A DNA stretch of 64,000 bases from Taudactylus pleione (taxonomy: Eukaryota; Chordata; Amphibia; Anura; Myobatrachidae): the NCBI GenBank assembly GCA_031769625.1, contig JAUIMM010002311.1, positions 372,001-436,000 of the forward strand, written 5' to 3'. Both the position numbers and the translations under genes were made by a program. Below are positions 1 to 12,100 of this stretch, piece by piece. The notes beneath the pieces were generated by a model, which saw nothing but the letters and a program-made list of their open reading frames with translations, was not told where the DNA came from and did not search any database. The first letter of the stretch is position 1. Every line of letters begins with the position of its first letter.

Positions 1-184
1 AAGCAATGGAAACAACAAAAGCGCATACTTTGTGTTATCTCCTCTTGTAGCAAACACAGACAGCTCAAAATTTCACCAGATCTGTTGAAGACCAAGACCC
101 ACAAATGTGATGTGAAATGGTTTTTCTCCCATGTTGCATTTAAGAGAAAACAGCAAATGAACGTTTTAGGCCAAAATGCATTGA
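1..184 (+). repeat. Reference monomer (type a), used for position numbering
   Basis: First complete 184-bp unit; 70 of 184 bases are G or C. Main variant sites, in monomer coordinates, are 3 (G or A), 13-14 (CA, TA or CC), 27-28 (AC, CC or TC), 76-82 (CCAGATC, TGGATG or GAGATG forms), 98-100 (CCC or CAC), 113 (G or A), 119 (G or A), 121-125 (TTTTT or TTATT), 128 (C or T), 137-138 (CA, CG or TG), 152 (A or T) and 157-161 (ATGAA, ATGCA, TTGCA or TTGCT). Type a has CCAGATCT, TTTTTCTCCC, GTTGCATT and CAAATGAACG. Linked combinations of these sites define the monomer types. Confidence 0.97.
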
Positions 185-368
185 AAACAATGGAAACAAC
201 AAAAGCGCATACTTTGTGTTATCTCCTCTTGTAGCAAACACAGACAGCTCAAAATTTCACTGGATGTGTTGAAGACCAAGACCCACAATTGTGATGTGAA
301 ATGGTTTTTCTCTCATGTTGTGTTTAAGAGAAAACAGCAAATGCACGTTTTAGGCCAAAATGCATTGA
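185..368 (+). repeat. Type b monomer
   Basis: 184-bp copy with AAACAATGG at its start, TGGATG at 76-81, TCTCATGTTGTG, and the end CAGCAAATGCACG. It nearly always follows type a. This copy also has a private CACAATTGTG in place of CACAAATGTG. The same private change recurs at about 9487, which is one marker of the 9,198-bp duplication. Confidence 0.93.
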
Positions 369-552
369 AAGCAATGGAAATAACAAAAGCGCATCCTTTG
401 TGTTATCTCCTCTTGTAGCAAACACAGACAGCTCAAAATTTCACCAGATCTGTTGAAGACCAAGACCCACAAATGTGATGTGAAATGGTTTTTCTCTCAT
501 GTTGTGTTTAAGAGAAAACTGCAATTGCACGTTTTAGGCCAAAATGCATTGA
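369..552 (+). repeat. Type c monomer
   Basis: 184-bp copy with GGAAATAAC, GCGCATCCTT, CCAGATCT, TCTCATGTTGTG and the end CTGCAATTGCACG. It contains the 10-bp perfect palindrome TGCAATTGCA at 152-161. A sub-form, c', carries GTAAAATGG (first seen in 2025-2208) and is usually followed in the left half by c'', a second c-like copy with CATACTTT in its head. These extra monomers contribute to the longer, 10-monomer HOR variants. Confidence 0.93.
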
Positions 553-736
553 AAGCAATGGAAATAACAAAAGCGCATACTTTGTGTTATCTCCTCTTGT
601 AGCAAACACAGACAGCTCAAAATTTCACGAGATGTGTTGAAGACCAAGACCCACAAATGTGATGTGAAATGGTTATTCTCCCATGTTGCGTTTAAGAGAA
701 AACAGCAATTGCTCGTTTTAGGCCAAAATGCATTGA
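553..736 (+). repeat. Type d monomer
   Basis: 184-bp copy with GGAAATAAC, GAGATG at 76-81, TTATTCTCCC, GTTGCGTT and the end CAGCAATTGCTCG, giving the palindrome AGCAATTGCT. It is the most widely shared type and appears in every HOR block of the window. In the right half a sub-form ends in CTCATTTTA and always follows type h. Confidence 0.93.
702..717. other. Palindromic site in class 1 monomers (example in d)
   Basis: CAGCAATTGCTCG contains the perfect 10-bp palindrome AGCAATTGCT at monomer positions 152-161. Types c and h have TGCAATTGCA at the same place, also perfect. Types a, b, g, j and k have GCAAATG here and no palindrome. Type l keeps only the inner GCAATTGC. Whether a protein binds the site is unknown. 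Confidence 0.8.
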
Positions 737-920
737 AAGCAATGGAAACAACAAAAGCGCATACTTTGTGTTATCTCCTCTTGTAGCAAACACAGACAGC
801 TCAAAATTTCACTGGATGTGTTGAAGACCAAGACCCACAAATGTGATGTGAAATGGTTATTCTCCCATGTTGCATTTAAGAGAAAACAGCAATTGCTCGT
901 TTTAGGCCAAAATGCATTGA
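737..920 (+). repeat. Type e monomer
   Basis: 184-bp copy with GGAAACAAC, TGGATG, GGTTATTCTCCC, GTTGCATT (or GTTGCGTT in sub-forms) and the end CAGCAATTGCTCG. In the right half most e copies have GGTTTTTCTCCC and GTTGCGTT instead. It follows d in the basic 7-monomer order. Confidence 0.92.
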
Positions 921-1104
921 AAGCAATGGAAACCACAAAAGCGCATTCTTTGTGTTATCTCCTCTTGTAGCAAACACAGACAGCTCAAAATTTCACTGGA
1001 TGTGTTGAAGACCAAGACCCACAAATGTGATGTGAAATAGTTATTCTCCCATGTTGCGTTTAAGAGAAAACAGCAATTGCTCGTTTTAGGCCAAAATGCA
1101 TTGA
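921..1104 (+). repeat. Type f monomer
   Basis: 184-bp copy with GGAAACCACA, GCGCATTCTTT, TGGATG and the private AAATAGTTATTC in place of AAATGGTTATTC, ending CAGCAATTGCTCG. It is characteristic of the left half. It is missing from the 5-monomer block at 24.8-28.3 kb, and the last typical copy is near 33.9 kb. Confidence 0.92.
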
Positions 1105-1288
1105 AAGCAATGGAAACAACAAAAGCGCATACTTTGTGTTATCTCCTCTTGTAGCAAACACAGACAGCTCAAAATTTCACTGGATGTGTTGAAGACCAAG
1201 ACACACAAATGTGATGTGAAATGGTTTTTCTCTCATGTTGTGTTTAAGAGAAAACTGCAAATGCACGTTTTAGGCCAAAATGCATTGA
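1105..1288 (+). repeat. Type g monomer
   Basis: 184-bp copy with TGGATG, AGACACACAAATG in place of AGACCCACAAATG, TCTCATGTTGTG and the end CTGCAAATGCACG. It lacks the GCAATTGC palindrome. It occurs in all HOR families and is usually followed by a, or by j in the right half. Its AGACACAC is a convenient phase marker for measuring HOR length. Confidence 0.93.
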
Positions 1289-4048
1289 AAGCAATGGAAA
1301 TAACAAAAGCGCATACTTTGTGTTATCTCCTCTTGTAGCAAACACAGACAGCTCAAAATTTCACCAGATCTGTTGAAGACCAAGACCCACAAATGTGATG
1401 TGAAATGGTTTTTCTCCCATGTTGCATTTAAGAGAAAACAGCAAATGAACGTTTTAGGCCAAAATGCATTGAAAACAATGGAAACAACAAAAGCGCATAC
1501 TTTGTGTTATCTCCTCTTGTAGCAAACACAGACAGCTCAAAATTTCACTGGATGTGTTGAAGACCAAGACCCACAAATGTGATGTGAAATGGTTTTTCTC
1601 TCATGTTGTGTTTAAGAGAAAACAGCAAATGCACGTTTTAGGCCAAAATGCATTGAAAGCAATGGAAATAACAAAAGCGCATCCTTTGTGTTATCTCCTC
1701 TTGTAGCAAACACAGACAGCTCAAAATTTCACCAGATCTGTTGAAGACCAAGACCCACAAATGTGATGTGAAATGGTTTTTCTCCCATGTTGCATTTAAG
1801 AGAAAACAGCAAATGAACGTTTTAGGCCAAAATGCATTGAAAACAATGGAAACAACAAAAGCGCATACTTTGTGTTATCTCCTCTTGTAGCAAACACAGA
1901 CAGCTCAAAATTTCACTGGATGTGTTGAAGACCAAGACCCACAAATGTGATGTGAAATGGTTTTTCTCTCATGTTGTGTTTAAGAGAAAACAGCAAATGC
2001 ACGTTTTAGGCCAAAATGCATTGAAAGCAATGGAAATAACAAAAGCGCATCCTTTGTGTTATCTCCTCTTGTAGCAAACACAGACAGCTCAAAATTTCAC
2101 CAGATCTGTTGAAGACCAAGACCCACAAATGTGATGTAAAATGGTTTTTCTCTCATGTTGTGTTTAAGAGAAAACTGCAATTGCACGTTTTAGGCCAAAA
2201 TGCATTGAAAGCAATGGAAATAACAAAAGCGCATACTTTGTGTTATCTCCTCTTGTAGCAAACACAGACAGCTCAAAATTTCACCAGATCTGTTGAAGAC
2301 CAAGACCCACAAATGTGATGTGAAATGGTTTTTCTCTCATGTTGTGTTTAAGAGAAAACTGCAATTGCACGTTTTAGGCCAAAATGCATTGAAAGCAATG
2401 GAAATAACAAAAGCGCATACTTTGTGTTATCTCCTCTTGTAGCAAACACAGACAGCTCAAAATTTCACGAGATGTGTTGAAGACCAAGACCCACAAATGT
2501 GATGTGAAATGGTTATTCTCCCATGTTGCGTTTAAGAGAAAACAGCAATTGCTCGTTTTAGGCCAAAATGCATTGAAAGCAATGGAAACAACAAAAGCGC
2601 ATACTTTGTGTTATCTCCTCTTGTAGCAAACACAGACAGCTCAAAATTTCACTGGATGTGTTGAAGACCAAGACCCACAAATGTGATGTGAAATGGTTAT
2701 TCTCCCATGTTGCATTTAAGAGAAAACAGCAATTGCTCGTTTTAGGCCAAAATGCATTGAAAGCAATGGAAACCACAAAAGCGCATTCTTTGTGTTATCT
2801 CCTCTTGTAGCAAACACAGACAGCTCAAAATTTCACTGGATGTGTTGAAGACCAAGACCCACAAATGTGATGTGAAATAGTTATTCTCCCATGTTGCGTT
2901 TAAGAGAAAACAGCAATTGCTCGTTTTAGGCCAAAATGCATTGAAAGCAATGGAAACAACAAAAGCGCATACTTTGTGTTATCTCCTCTTGTAGCAAACA
3001 CAGACAGCTCAAAATTTCACTGGATGTGTTGAAGACCAAGACACACAAATGTGATGTGAAATGGTTTTTCTCTCATGTTGTGTTTAAGAGAAAACTGCAA
3101 ATGCACGTTTTAGGCCAAAATGCATTGAAAGCAATGGAAATAACAAAAGCGCATACTTTGTGTTATCTCCTCTTGTAGCAAACACAGACAGCTCAAAATT
3201 TCACCAGATCTGTTGAAGACCAAGACCCACAAATGTGATGTGAAATGGTTTTTCTCCCATGTTGCATTTAAGAGAAAACAGCAAATGAACGTTTTAGGCC
3301 AAAATGCATTGAAAACAATGGAAACAACAAAAGCGCATACTTTGTGTTATCTCCTCTTGTAGCAAACACAGACAGCTAAAAATTTCACTGGATGTGTTGA
3401 AGACCAAGACCCACAAATGTGATGTGAAATGGTTTTTCTCTCATGTTGTGTTTAAGAGAAAACAGCAAATGCACGCTTTAGGCCAAAATGCATTGAAAGC
3501 AATGGAAATAACAAAAGCGCATCCTTTGTGTTATCTACTCTTGTAGCAAACACAGACAGCTCAAAATTTCACCAGATCTGTTGAAGACCAAGACCCACAA
3601 ATGTGATGTGAAATGGTTTTTCTCTCATGTTGTGTTTAAGAGAAAACTGCAATTGCACGTTTTAGGCCAAAATGCATTGAAAGCAATGGAAATAACAAAA
3701 GCGCATACTTTGTGTTATCTCCTCTTGTAGCAAACACAGACAGCTCAAAATTTCACGAGATGTGTTGAAGACCAAGACCCACAAATGTGATGTGAAATGG
3801 TTATTCTCCCATGTTGCGTTTAAGAGAAAACAGCAATTGCTCGTTTTAGGCCAAAATGCATTGAAAGCAATGGAAACAACAAAAGCGCATACTTTGTGTT
3901 ATCTCCTCTTGTAGCAAACACAGACAGCTCAAAATTTCACTGGATGTGTTGAAGACCAAGACCCACAAATGTGATGTGAAATGGTTATTCTCCCATGTTG
4001 CATTTAAGAGAAAACAGCAATTGCTCGTTTTAGGCCAAAATGCATTGA

Positions 4049-4231
4049 AAGCAATGGAAACCACAAAAGCGCATCTTTGTGTTATCTCCTCTTGTAGCAA
4101 ACACAGACAGCTCAAAATTTCACTGGATGTGTTGAAGACCAAGACCCACAAATGTGATGTGAAATAGTTATTCTCCCATGTTGCGTTTAAGAGAAAACAG
4201 CAATTGCTCGTTTTAGGCCAAAATGCATTGA
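4049..4231 (+). repeat. 183-bp f monomer with 1-bp deletion
   Basis: The head reads GCGCATCTTTGTG where other f copies read GCGCATTCTTTGTG, a loss of one base near 4073. The identical deletion is found in the equivalent monomer 13247-13429 and nowhere else that I saw, so it was copied with the 9.2-kb duplication. Confidence 0.93.
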
Positions 4232-6255
4232 AAGCAATGGAAACAACAAAAGCGCATACTTTGTGTTATCTCCTCTTGTAGCAAACACAGACAGCTCAAA
4301 ATTTCACTGGATGTGTTGAAGACCAAGACACACAAATGTGATGTGAAATGGTTTTTCTCTCATGTTGTGTTTAAGAGAAAACTGCAAATGCACGTTTTAG
4401 GCCAAAATGCATTGAAAGCAATGGAAATAACAAAAGCGCATACTTTGTGTTATCTCCTCTTGTAGCAAACACAGACAGCTCAAAATTTCACCAGATCTGT
4501 TGAAGACCAAGACCCACAAATGTGATGTGAAATGGTTTTTCTCCCATGTTGCATTTAAGAGAAAACAGCAAATGAACGTTTTAGGCCAAAATGCATTGAA
4601 AACAATGGAAACAACAAAAGCGCATACTTTGTGTTATCTCCTCTTGTAGCAAACACAGACAGCTCAAAATTTCACTGGATGTGTTGAAGACCAAGACCCA
4701 CAAATGTGATGTGAAATGGTTTTTCTCTCATGTTGTGTTTAAGAGAAAACAGCAAATGCACGTTTTAGGCCAAAATGCATTGAAAGCAATGGAAATAACA
4801 AAAGCGCATCCTTTGTGTTATCTCCTCTTGTAGCAAACACAGACAGCTCAAAATTTCACCAGATCTGTTGAAGACCAAGACCCACAAATGTGATGTAAAA
4901 TGGTTTTTCTCTCATGTTGTGTTTAAGAGAAAACTGCAATTGCACGTTTTAGGCCAAAATGCATTGAAAGCAATGGAAATAACAAAAGCGCATACTTTGT
5001 GTTATCTCCTCTTGTAGCAAACACAGACAGCTAAAAATTTCACCAGATCTGTTGAAGACCAAGACCCACAAATGTGATGTGAAATGGTTTTTCTCTCATG
5101 TTGTGTTTAAGAGAAAACTGCAATTGCACGTTTTAGGCCAAAATGCATTGAAAGCAATGGAAATAACAAAAGCGCATACTTTGTGTTATCTCCTCTTGTT
5201 GCAAACACAGACAGCTCAAAATTTCACGAGATGTGTTGAAGACCAAGACCCACAAATGTGATGTGAAATGGTTATTCTCCCATGTTGCGTTTAAGAGAAA
5301 ACAGCAATTGCTCGTTTTAGGCCAAAATGCATTGAAAGCAATGGAAACAACAAAAGCGCATACTTTGTGTTATCTCCTCTTGTAGCAAACACAGACAGCT
5401 CAAAATTTCACTGGATGTGTTGAAGACCAAGACCCACAAATGTGATGTGAAATGGTTATTCTCCCATGTTGCATTTAAGAGAAAACAGCAATTGCTCGTT
5501 TTAGGCCAAAATGCATTGAAAGCAATGGAAACCACAAAAGCGCATTCTTTGTGTTATCTCCTCTTGTAGCAAACACAGACAGCTCAAAATTTCACTGGAT
5601 GTGTTGAAGACCAAGACCCACAAATGTGATGTGAAATAGTTATTCTCCCATGTTGCGTTTAAGAGAAAACAGCAATTGCTCGTTTTAGGCCAAAATGCAT
5701 TGAAAGCAATGGAAACAACAAAAGCGCATACTTTGTGTTATCTCCTCTTGTAGCAAACACAGACAGCTCAAAATTTCACCAGATCTGTTGAAGACCAAGA
5801 CCCACAAATGTGATGTGAAATGGTTTTTCTCCCATGTTGCATTTAAGAGAAAACAGCAAATGAACGTTTTAGGCCAAAATGCATAGAAAGCAATGGAAAC
5901 AACAAAAGCACATACTTTGTGTTATCTCCTCTTGTAGCAAACACAGACAGCTCAAAATTTCACCAGATCTGTTGAAGACCAAGACCCACAAATGTGATGT
6001 GAAATGGTTTTTCTCCCATGTTGCATTTAAGAGAAAACAGCAAATGCACGTTTTAGGCCAAAATGCACTGAAAGCAATGGAAATAACAAAAGCGCATCCT
6101 TTGTGTTATCTCCTCTTGTAGCAAACACAGACAGCTCAAAATTTCACCAGATCTGTTGAAGACCAAGACCCACAAATGTGATGTGAAATGGTTTTTCTCT
6201 CATGTTGTGTTTAAGAGAAAACTGCAATTGCACTTTTTAGGCCAAAATGCATTGA

Positions 6256-6438
6256 AAGCAATGGAAATAACAAAAGCGCATACTTTGTGTTATCTCCTCT
6301 TGTAGCAAACACAGACAGCTCAAAATTTCACGAGATGTGTTGAAGACCAAGACCCACAAATGTGATGTGAAATGGTTTTTCTCCCATGTTGCTTTAAGAG
6401 AAAACAGCAATTGCTCGTGTTAGGCCAAAATGCATTGA
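6256..6438 (+). repeat. 183-bp d monomer with 1-bp deletion
   Basis: GTTGCTTTAAG replaces GTTGCGTTTAAG, losing one base near 6391, and the end reads CTCGTGTTAGG. The same two changes appear together in 15454-15636. The c copies just before both (6072 and 15270) also share CACTTTTTAGG. That last variant recurs near 18742 without the deletion. Confidence 0.93.
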
Positions 6439-9198
6439 AAGCAATGGAAACAACAAAAGCGCATACTTTGTGTTATCTCCTCTTGTAGCAAACACAGACA
6501 GCTCAAAATTTCACTGGATGTGTTGAAGACCAAGACCCACAAATGTGATGTGAAATGGTTATTCTCCCATGTTGCGTTTAAGAGAAAACAGCAATTGCTC
6601 GTTTTAGGCCAAAATGCATTGAAAGCAATGGAAACCACAAAAGCGCATACTTTGTGTTATCTCCTCTTGTAGCAAACACAGACAGCTCAAAATTTCACCA
6701 GATCTGTTGAAGACCAAGACCCACAAATGTGATGTGAAATGGTTTTTCTCTCATGTTGTGTTTAAGAGAAAACTGCAATTGCACGTTTTAGGCCAAAATG
6801 CATTGAAAGCAATGGAAATAACAAAAGCGCATACTTTGTGTTATCTCCTCTTGTAGCAAACACAGACAGCTCAAAATTTCACGAGATGTGTTGAAGACCA
6901 AGACCCACAAATGTGATGTGAAATGGTTATTCTCCCATGTTGCGTTTAAGAGAAAACAGCAATTGCTCGTTTTAGGCCAAAATGCATTGAAAGCAATGGA
7001 AACAACAAAAGCGCATACTTTGTGTTATCTCCTCTTGTAGCAAACACAGACAGCTCAAAATTTCACTGGATGTGTTGAAGACCAAGACCCACAAATGTGA
7101 TGTGAAATGGTTATTCTCCCATGTTGCGTTTAAGACAAAACAGCAATTGCTCGTTTTAGGCCAAAATGCATTGAAAGCAATGGAAACCACAAAAGCGCAT
7201 TCTTTGTGTTATCTCCTCTTGTAGCAAACACAGACAGCTCAAAATTTTACTGGATGTGTTGAAGACCAAGACCCACAAATGTGATGTGAAATGGTTATTC
7301 TCCCATGTTGCGTTTAAGAGAAAACAGCAATTGCTCGTTTTAGGCCAAAATGCATTGAAAGCAATGGAAACCACAAAAGCGCATACTTTGTGTTATCTCC
7401 TCTTGTAGCAAGCACAGACAGCTCAAAATTTCACCAGATCTGTTGAAGACCAAGACCCACAAATGTGATGTGAAATGGTTTTTCTCTCATGTTGTGTTTA
7501 AGAGAAAACTGCAATTGCACGTTTTAGGCCAAAATGCATTGAAAGCAATGGAAATAACAAAAGCGCATACTTTGTGTTATCTCCTCTTGTAGCAAACACA
7601 GACAGCTCAAAATTTCACGAGATGTGTTGAAGACCAATACCCACAAATGTGATGTGAAATGGTTATTCTCCCATGTTGCGTTTAAGAGAAAACAGCAATT
7701 GCTCGTTTTAGGCCAAAATGCATTGAAAGCAATGGAAACAACAAAAGCGCATACTTTGTGTTATCTCCTCTTGTAGCAAACACAGACAGCTCAAAATTTC
7801 ACTGGATGTGTTGAAGACCAAGACCCACAAATGTGATGTGAAATGGTTATTCTCCCATGTTGCATTTAAGAGAAAACAGCAATTGCTCGTTTTAGGCCAA
7901 AATGCATTGAAAGCAATGGAAACCACAAAAGCGCATTCTTTGTGTTATCTCCTCTTGTAGCAAACACAGACAGCTCAAAATTTCACTGGATGTGTTGAAG
8001 ACCAAGACCCACAAATGTGATGTGAAATAGTTATTCTCCCATGTTGCGTTTAAGAGAAAACAGCAATTGCTCGTTTTAGGCCAAAATGCATTGAAAGCAA
8101 TGGAAACAACAAAAGCGCATACTTTGTGTTATCTCCTCTTGTAGCAAACACAGACAGCTCAAAATTTCACTGGATGTGTTGAAGACCAAGACACACAAAT
8201 GTGATGTGAAATGGTTTTTCTCTCATGTTGTGTTTAAGAGAAAACTGCAAATGCACGTTTTAGGCCAAAATGCATTGAAAGCAATGGAAATAACAAAAGC
8301 GCATACTTTGTGTTATCTCCTCTTGTAGCAAACACAGACAGCTCAAAATTTCACCAGATCTGTTGAAGACCAAGACCCACAAATGTGATGTGAAATGGTT
8401 TTTCTCCCATGTTGCATTTAAGAGAAAACAGCAAATGAACGTTTTAGGCCAAAATGCATTGAAAACAATGGAAACAACAAAAGCGCATACTTTGTGTTAT
8501 CTCCTCTTGTAGCAAACACAGACAGCTCAAAATTTCACTGGATGTGTTGAAGACCAAGACCCACAAATGTGATGTGAAATGGTTTTTCTCTCATGTTGTG
8601 TTTAAGAGAAAACAGCAAATGCACGTTTTAGGCCAAAATGCATTGAAAGCAATGGAAATAACAAAAGCGCATCCTTTGTGTTATCTCCTCTTGTAGCAAA
8701 CACAGACAGCTCAAAATTTCACCAGATCTGTTGAAGACCAAGACCCACAAATGTGATGTAAAATGGTTTTTCTCTCATGTTGTGTTTAAGAGAAAACTGC
8801 AATTGCACGTTTTAGGCCAAAATGCATTGAAAGCAATGGAAATAACAAAAGCGCATACTTTGTGTTATCTCCTCTTGTAGCAAACACAGACAGCTCAAAA
8901 TTTCACCAGATCTGTTGAAGACCAAGACCCACAAATGTGATGTGAAATGGTTTTTCTCTCATGTTGTGTTTAAGAGAAAACTGCAATTGCACGTTTTAGG
9001 CCAAAATGCATTGAAAGCAATGGAAATAACAAAAGCGCATACTTTGTGTTATCTCCTCTTGTAGCAAACACAGACAGCTCAAAATTTCACGAGATGTGTT
9101 GAAGACCAAGACCCACAAATGTGATGTGAAATGGTTATTCTCCCATGTTGCGTTTAAGAGAAAACAGCAATTGCTCGTTTTAGGCCAAAATGCATTGA

Positions 9199-12100
9199 AA
9201 GCAATGGAAACAACAAAAGCGCATACTTTGTGTTATCTCCTCTTGTAGCAAACACAGACAGCTCAAAATTTCACCAGATCTGTTGAAGACCAAGACCCAC
9301 AAATGTGATGTGAAATGGTTTTTCTCCCATGTTGCATTTAAGAGAAAACAGCAAATGAACGTTTTAGGCCAAAATGCATTGAAAACAATGGAAACAACAA
9401 AAGCGCATACTTTGTGTTATCTCCTCTTGTAGCAAACACAGACAGCTCAAAATTTCACTGGATGTGTTGAAGACCAAGACCCACAATTGTGATGTGAAAT
9501 GGTTTTTCTCTCATGTTGTGTTTAAGAGAAAACAGCAAATGCACGTTTTAGGCCAAAATGCATTGAAAGCAATAGAAATAACAAAAGCGCATCCTTTGTG
9601 TTATCTCCTCTTGTAGCAAACACAGACAGCTCAAAATTTCACCAGATCTGTTGAAGACCAAGACCCACAAATGTGATGTGAAATGGTTTTTCTCTCATGT
9701 TGTGTTTAAGAGAAAACTGCAATTGCACGTTTTAGGCCAAAATGCATTGAAAGCAATGGAAATAACAAAAGCGCATACTTTGTGTTATCTCCTCTTGTAG
9801 CAAACACAGACAGCTCAAAATTTCACGAGATGTGTTGAAGACCAAGACCCACAAATGTGATGTGAAATGGTTATTCTCCCATGTTGCGTTTAAGAGAAAA
9901 CAGCAATTGCTCGTTTTAGGCCAAAATGCATTGAAAGCAATGGAAACAACAAAAGCGCATACTTTGTGTTATCTCCTCTTGTAGCAAACACAGACAGCTC
10001 AAAATTTCACTGGATGTGTTGAAGACCAAGACCCACAAATGTGATGTGAAATGGTTATTCTCCCATGTTGCATTTAAGAGAAAACAGCAATTGCTCGTTT
10101 TAGGCCAAAATGCATTGAAAGCAATGGAAACCACAAAAGCGCATTCTTTGTGTTATCTCCTCTTGTAGCAAACACAGACAGCTCAAAATTTCACTGGATG
10201 TGTTGAAGACCAAGACCCACAAATGTGATGTGAAATAGTTATTCTCCCATGTTGCGTTTAAGAGAAAACAGCAATTGCTCGTTTTAGGCCAAAATGCATT
10301 GAAAGCAATGGAAACAACAAAAGCGCATACTTTGTGTTATCTCCTCTTGTAGCAAACACAGACAGCTCAAAATTTCACTGGATGTGTTGAAGACCAAGAC
10401 ACACAAATGTGATGTGAAATGGTTTTTCTCTCATGTTGTGTTTAAGAGAAAACTGCAAATGCACGTTTTAGGCCAAAATGCATTGAAAGCAATGGAAATA
10501 ACAAAAGCGCATACTTTGTGTTATCTCCTCTTGTAGCAAACACAGACAGCTCAAAATTTCACCAGATCTGTTGAAGACCAAGACCCACAAATGTGATGTG
10601 AAATGGTTTTTCTCCCATGTTGCATTTAAGAGAAAACAGCAAATGAACGTTTTAGGCCAAAATGCATTGAAAACAATGGAAACAACAAAAGCGCATACTT
10701 TGTGTTATCTCCTCTTGTAGCAAACACAGACAGCTCAAAATTTCACTGGATGTGTTGAAGACCAAGACCCACAAATGTGATGTGAAATGGTTTTTCTCTC
10801 ATGTTGTGTTTAAGAGAAAACAGCAAATGCACGTTTTAGGCCAAAATGCATTGAAAGCAATGGAAATAACAAAAGCGCATCCTTTGTGTTATCTCCTCTT
10901 GTAGCAAACACAGACAGCTCAAAATTTCACCAGATCTGTTGAAGACCAAGACCCACAAATGTGATGTGAAATGGTTTTTCTCCCATGTTGCATTTAAGAG
11001 AAAACAGCAAATGAACGTTTTAGGCCAAAATGCATTGAAAACAATGGAAACAACAAAAGCGCATACTTTGTGTTATCTCCTCTTGTAGCAAACACAGACA
11101 GCTCAAAATTTCACTGGATGTGTTGAAGACCAAGACCCACAAATGTGATGTGAAATGGTTTTTCTCTCATGTTGTGTTTAAGAGAAAACAGCAAATGCAC
11201 GTTTTAGGCCAAAATGCATTGAAAGCAATGGAAATAACAAAAGCGCATCCTTTGTGTTATCTCCTCTTGTAGCAAACACAGACAGCTCAAAATTTCACCA
11301 GATCTGTTGAAGACCAAGACCCACAAATGTGATGTAAAATGGTTTTTCTCTCATGTTGTGTTTAAGAGAAAACTGCAATTGCACGTTTTAGGCCAAAATG
11401 CATTGAAAGCAATGGAAATAACAAAAGCGCATACTTTGTGTTATCTCCTCTTGTAGCAAACACAGACAGCTCAAAATTTCACCAGATCTGTTGAAGACCA
11501 AGACCCACAAATGTGATGTGAAATGGTTTTTCTCTCATGTTGTGTTTAAGAGAAAACTGCAATTGCACGTTTTAGGCCAAAATGCATTGAAAGCAATGGA
11601 AATAACAAAAGCGCATACTTTGTGTTATCTCCTCTTGTAGCAAACACAGACAGCTCAAAATTTCACGAGATGTGTTGAAGACCAAGACCCACAAATGTGA
11701 TGTGAAATGGTTATTCTCCCATGTTGCGTTTAAGAGAAAACAGCAATTGCTCGTTTTAGGCCAAAATGCATTGAAAGCAATGGAAACAACAAAAGCGCAT
11801 ACTTTGTGTTATCTCCTCTTGTAGCAAACACAGACAGCTCAAAATTTCACTGGATGTGTTGAAGACCAAGACCCACAAATGTGATGTGAAATGGTTATTC
11901 TCCCATGTTGCATTTAAGAGAAAACAGCAATTGCTCGTTTTAGGCCAAAATGCATTGAAAGCAATGGAAACCACAAAAGCGCATTCTTTGTGTTATCTCC
12001 TCTTGTAGCAAACACAGACAGCTCAAAATTTCACTGGATGTGTTGAAGACCAAGACCCACAAATGTGATGTGAAATAGTTATTCTCCCATGTTGCGTTTA

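Larger units (their letters stand above)
1..1288 (+). repeat. Basic 7-monomer HOR a-b-c-d-e-f-g (1,288 bp)
   Basis: The seven types occur once each in order. The same order returns at 3129-4415, where the unit is 1,287 bp because of a 1-bp deletion in f, and at 9199-10486. Spacings of 1,288 bp between equivalent monomers recur across the left half. A longer form inserts extra a-b or c'-c'' monomers and measures 1,840 bp (10 monomers), for example from g at 1105 to g at 2945. Confidence 0.92.
1..9198 (+). repeat. 50-monomer superunit, copy 1 (9,198 bp)
   Basis: My monomer reading is: abcdefg, abab c' c'' defg, abcdefg, ab c' c'' def, a, a/b hybrid, c, d, e, c, d, e, e, c, d, e, f, g, a, b, c', c'', d. 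It totals 50 monomers minus two single-base deletions (in 4049-4231 and 6256-6438), hence 9,198 rather than 9,200 bp. The next copy begins at 9199 with the same order. The true start may lie upstream of the window. Single-copy substitutions separating it from copy 2 include 3378, 5033, 5200, 7136 and 7412. Confidence 0.93.

Noticed and set aside
164..176. TTTTAGGCCAAAA as a palindromic operator
   Set aside because: It is imperfect around the GGCC centre (A opposite A on the two sides) and is present in essentially every monomer, so nothing separates it from ordinary satellite sequence.
1..184. RNA polymerase III A and B boxes, suggesting a tRNA-derived repeat
   Set aside because: TAGCAAACACA (48-58) and GTTGAAGAC (84-92) each miss the box consensus at one or more key bases, and no tRNA-like fold, poly-A tail or target-site duplication is visible.
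1..184. Origin of the monomer from two 92-bp halves
   Set aside because: Comparing the start of the monomer with bases from about 88 onward shows only scattered matches (roughly 10 of 26), too few to claim an internal duplication by eye.
718..936. Minus-strand open frame of 72 codons, repeated dozens of times across the window
   Set aside because: It spans parts of two adjacent satellite monomers and reappears wherever the same types adjoin. Because 184 is not a multiple of 3, the frame shifts at each monomer and stops soon follow. There is no conserved domain, no codon-level constraint and no associated gene signals. It is a by-product of the repeat.
3846..4151. Minus-strand open frame of 101 codons, also at 13044-13349
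   Set aside because: It is long only because the 1-bp deletion in the f monomer changes the frame across a monomer border. The second occurrence is the 9.2-kb duplicate.
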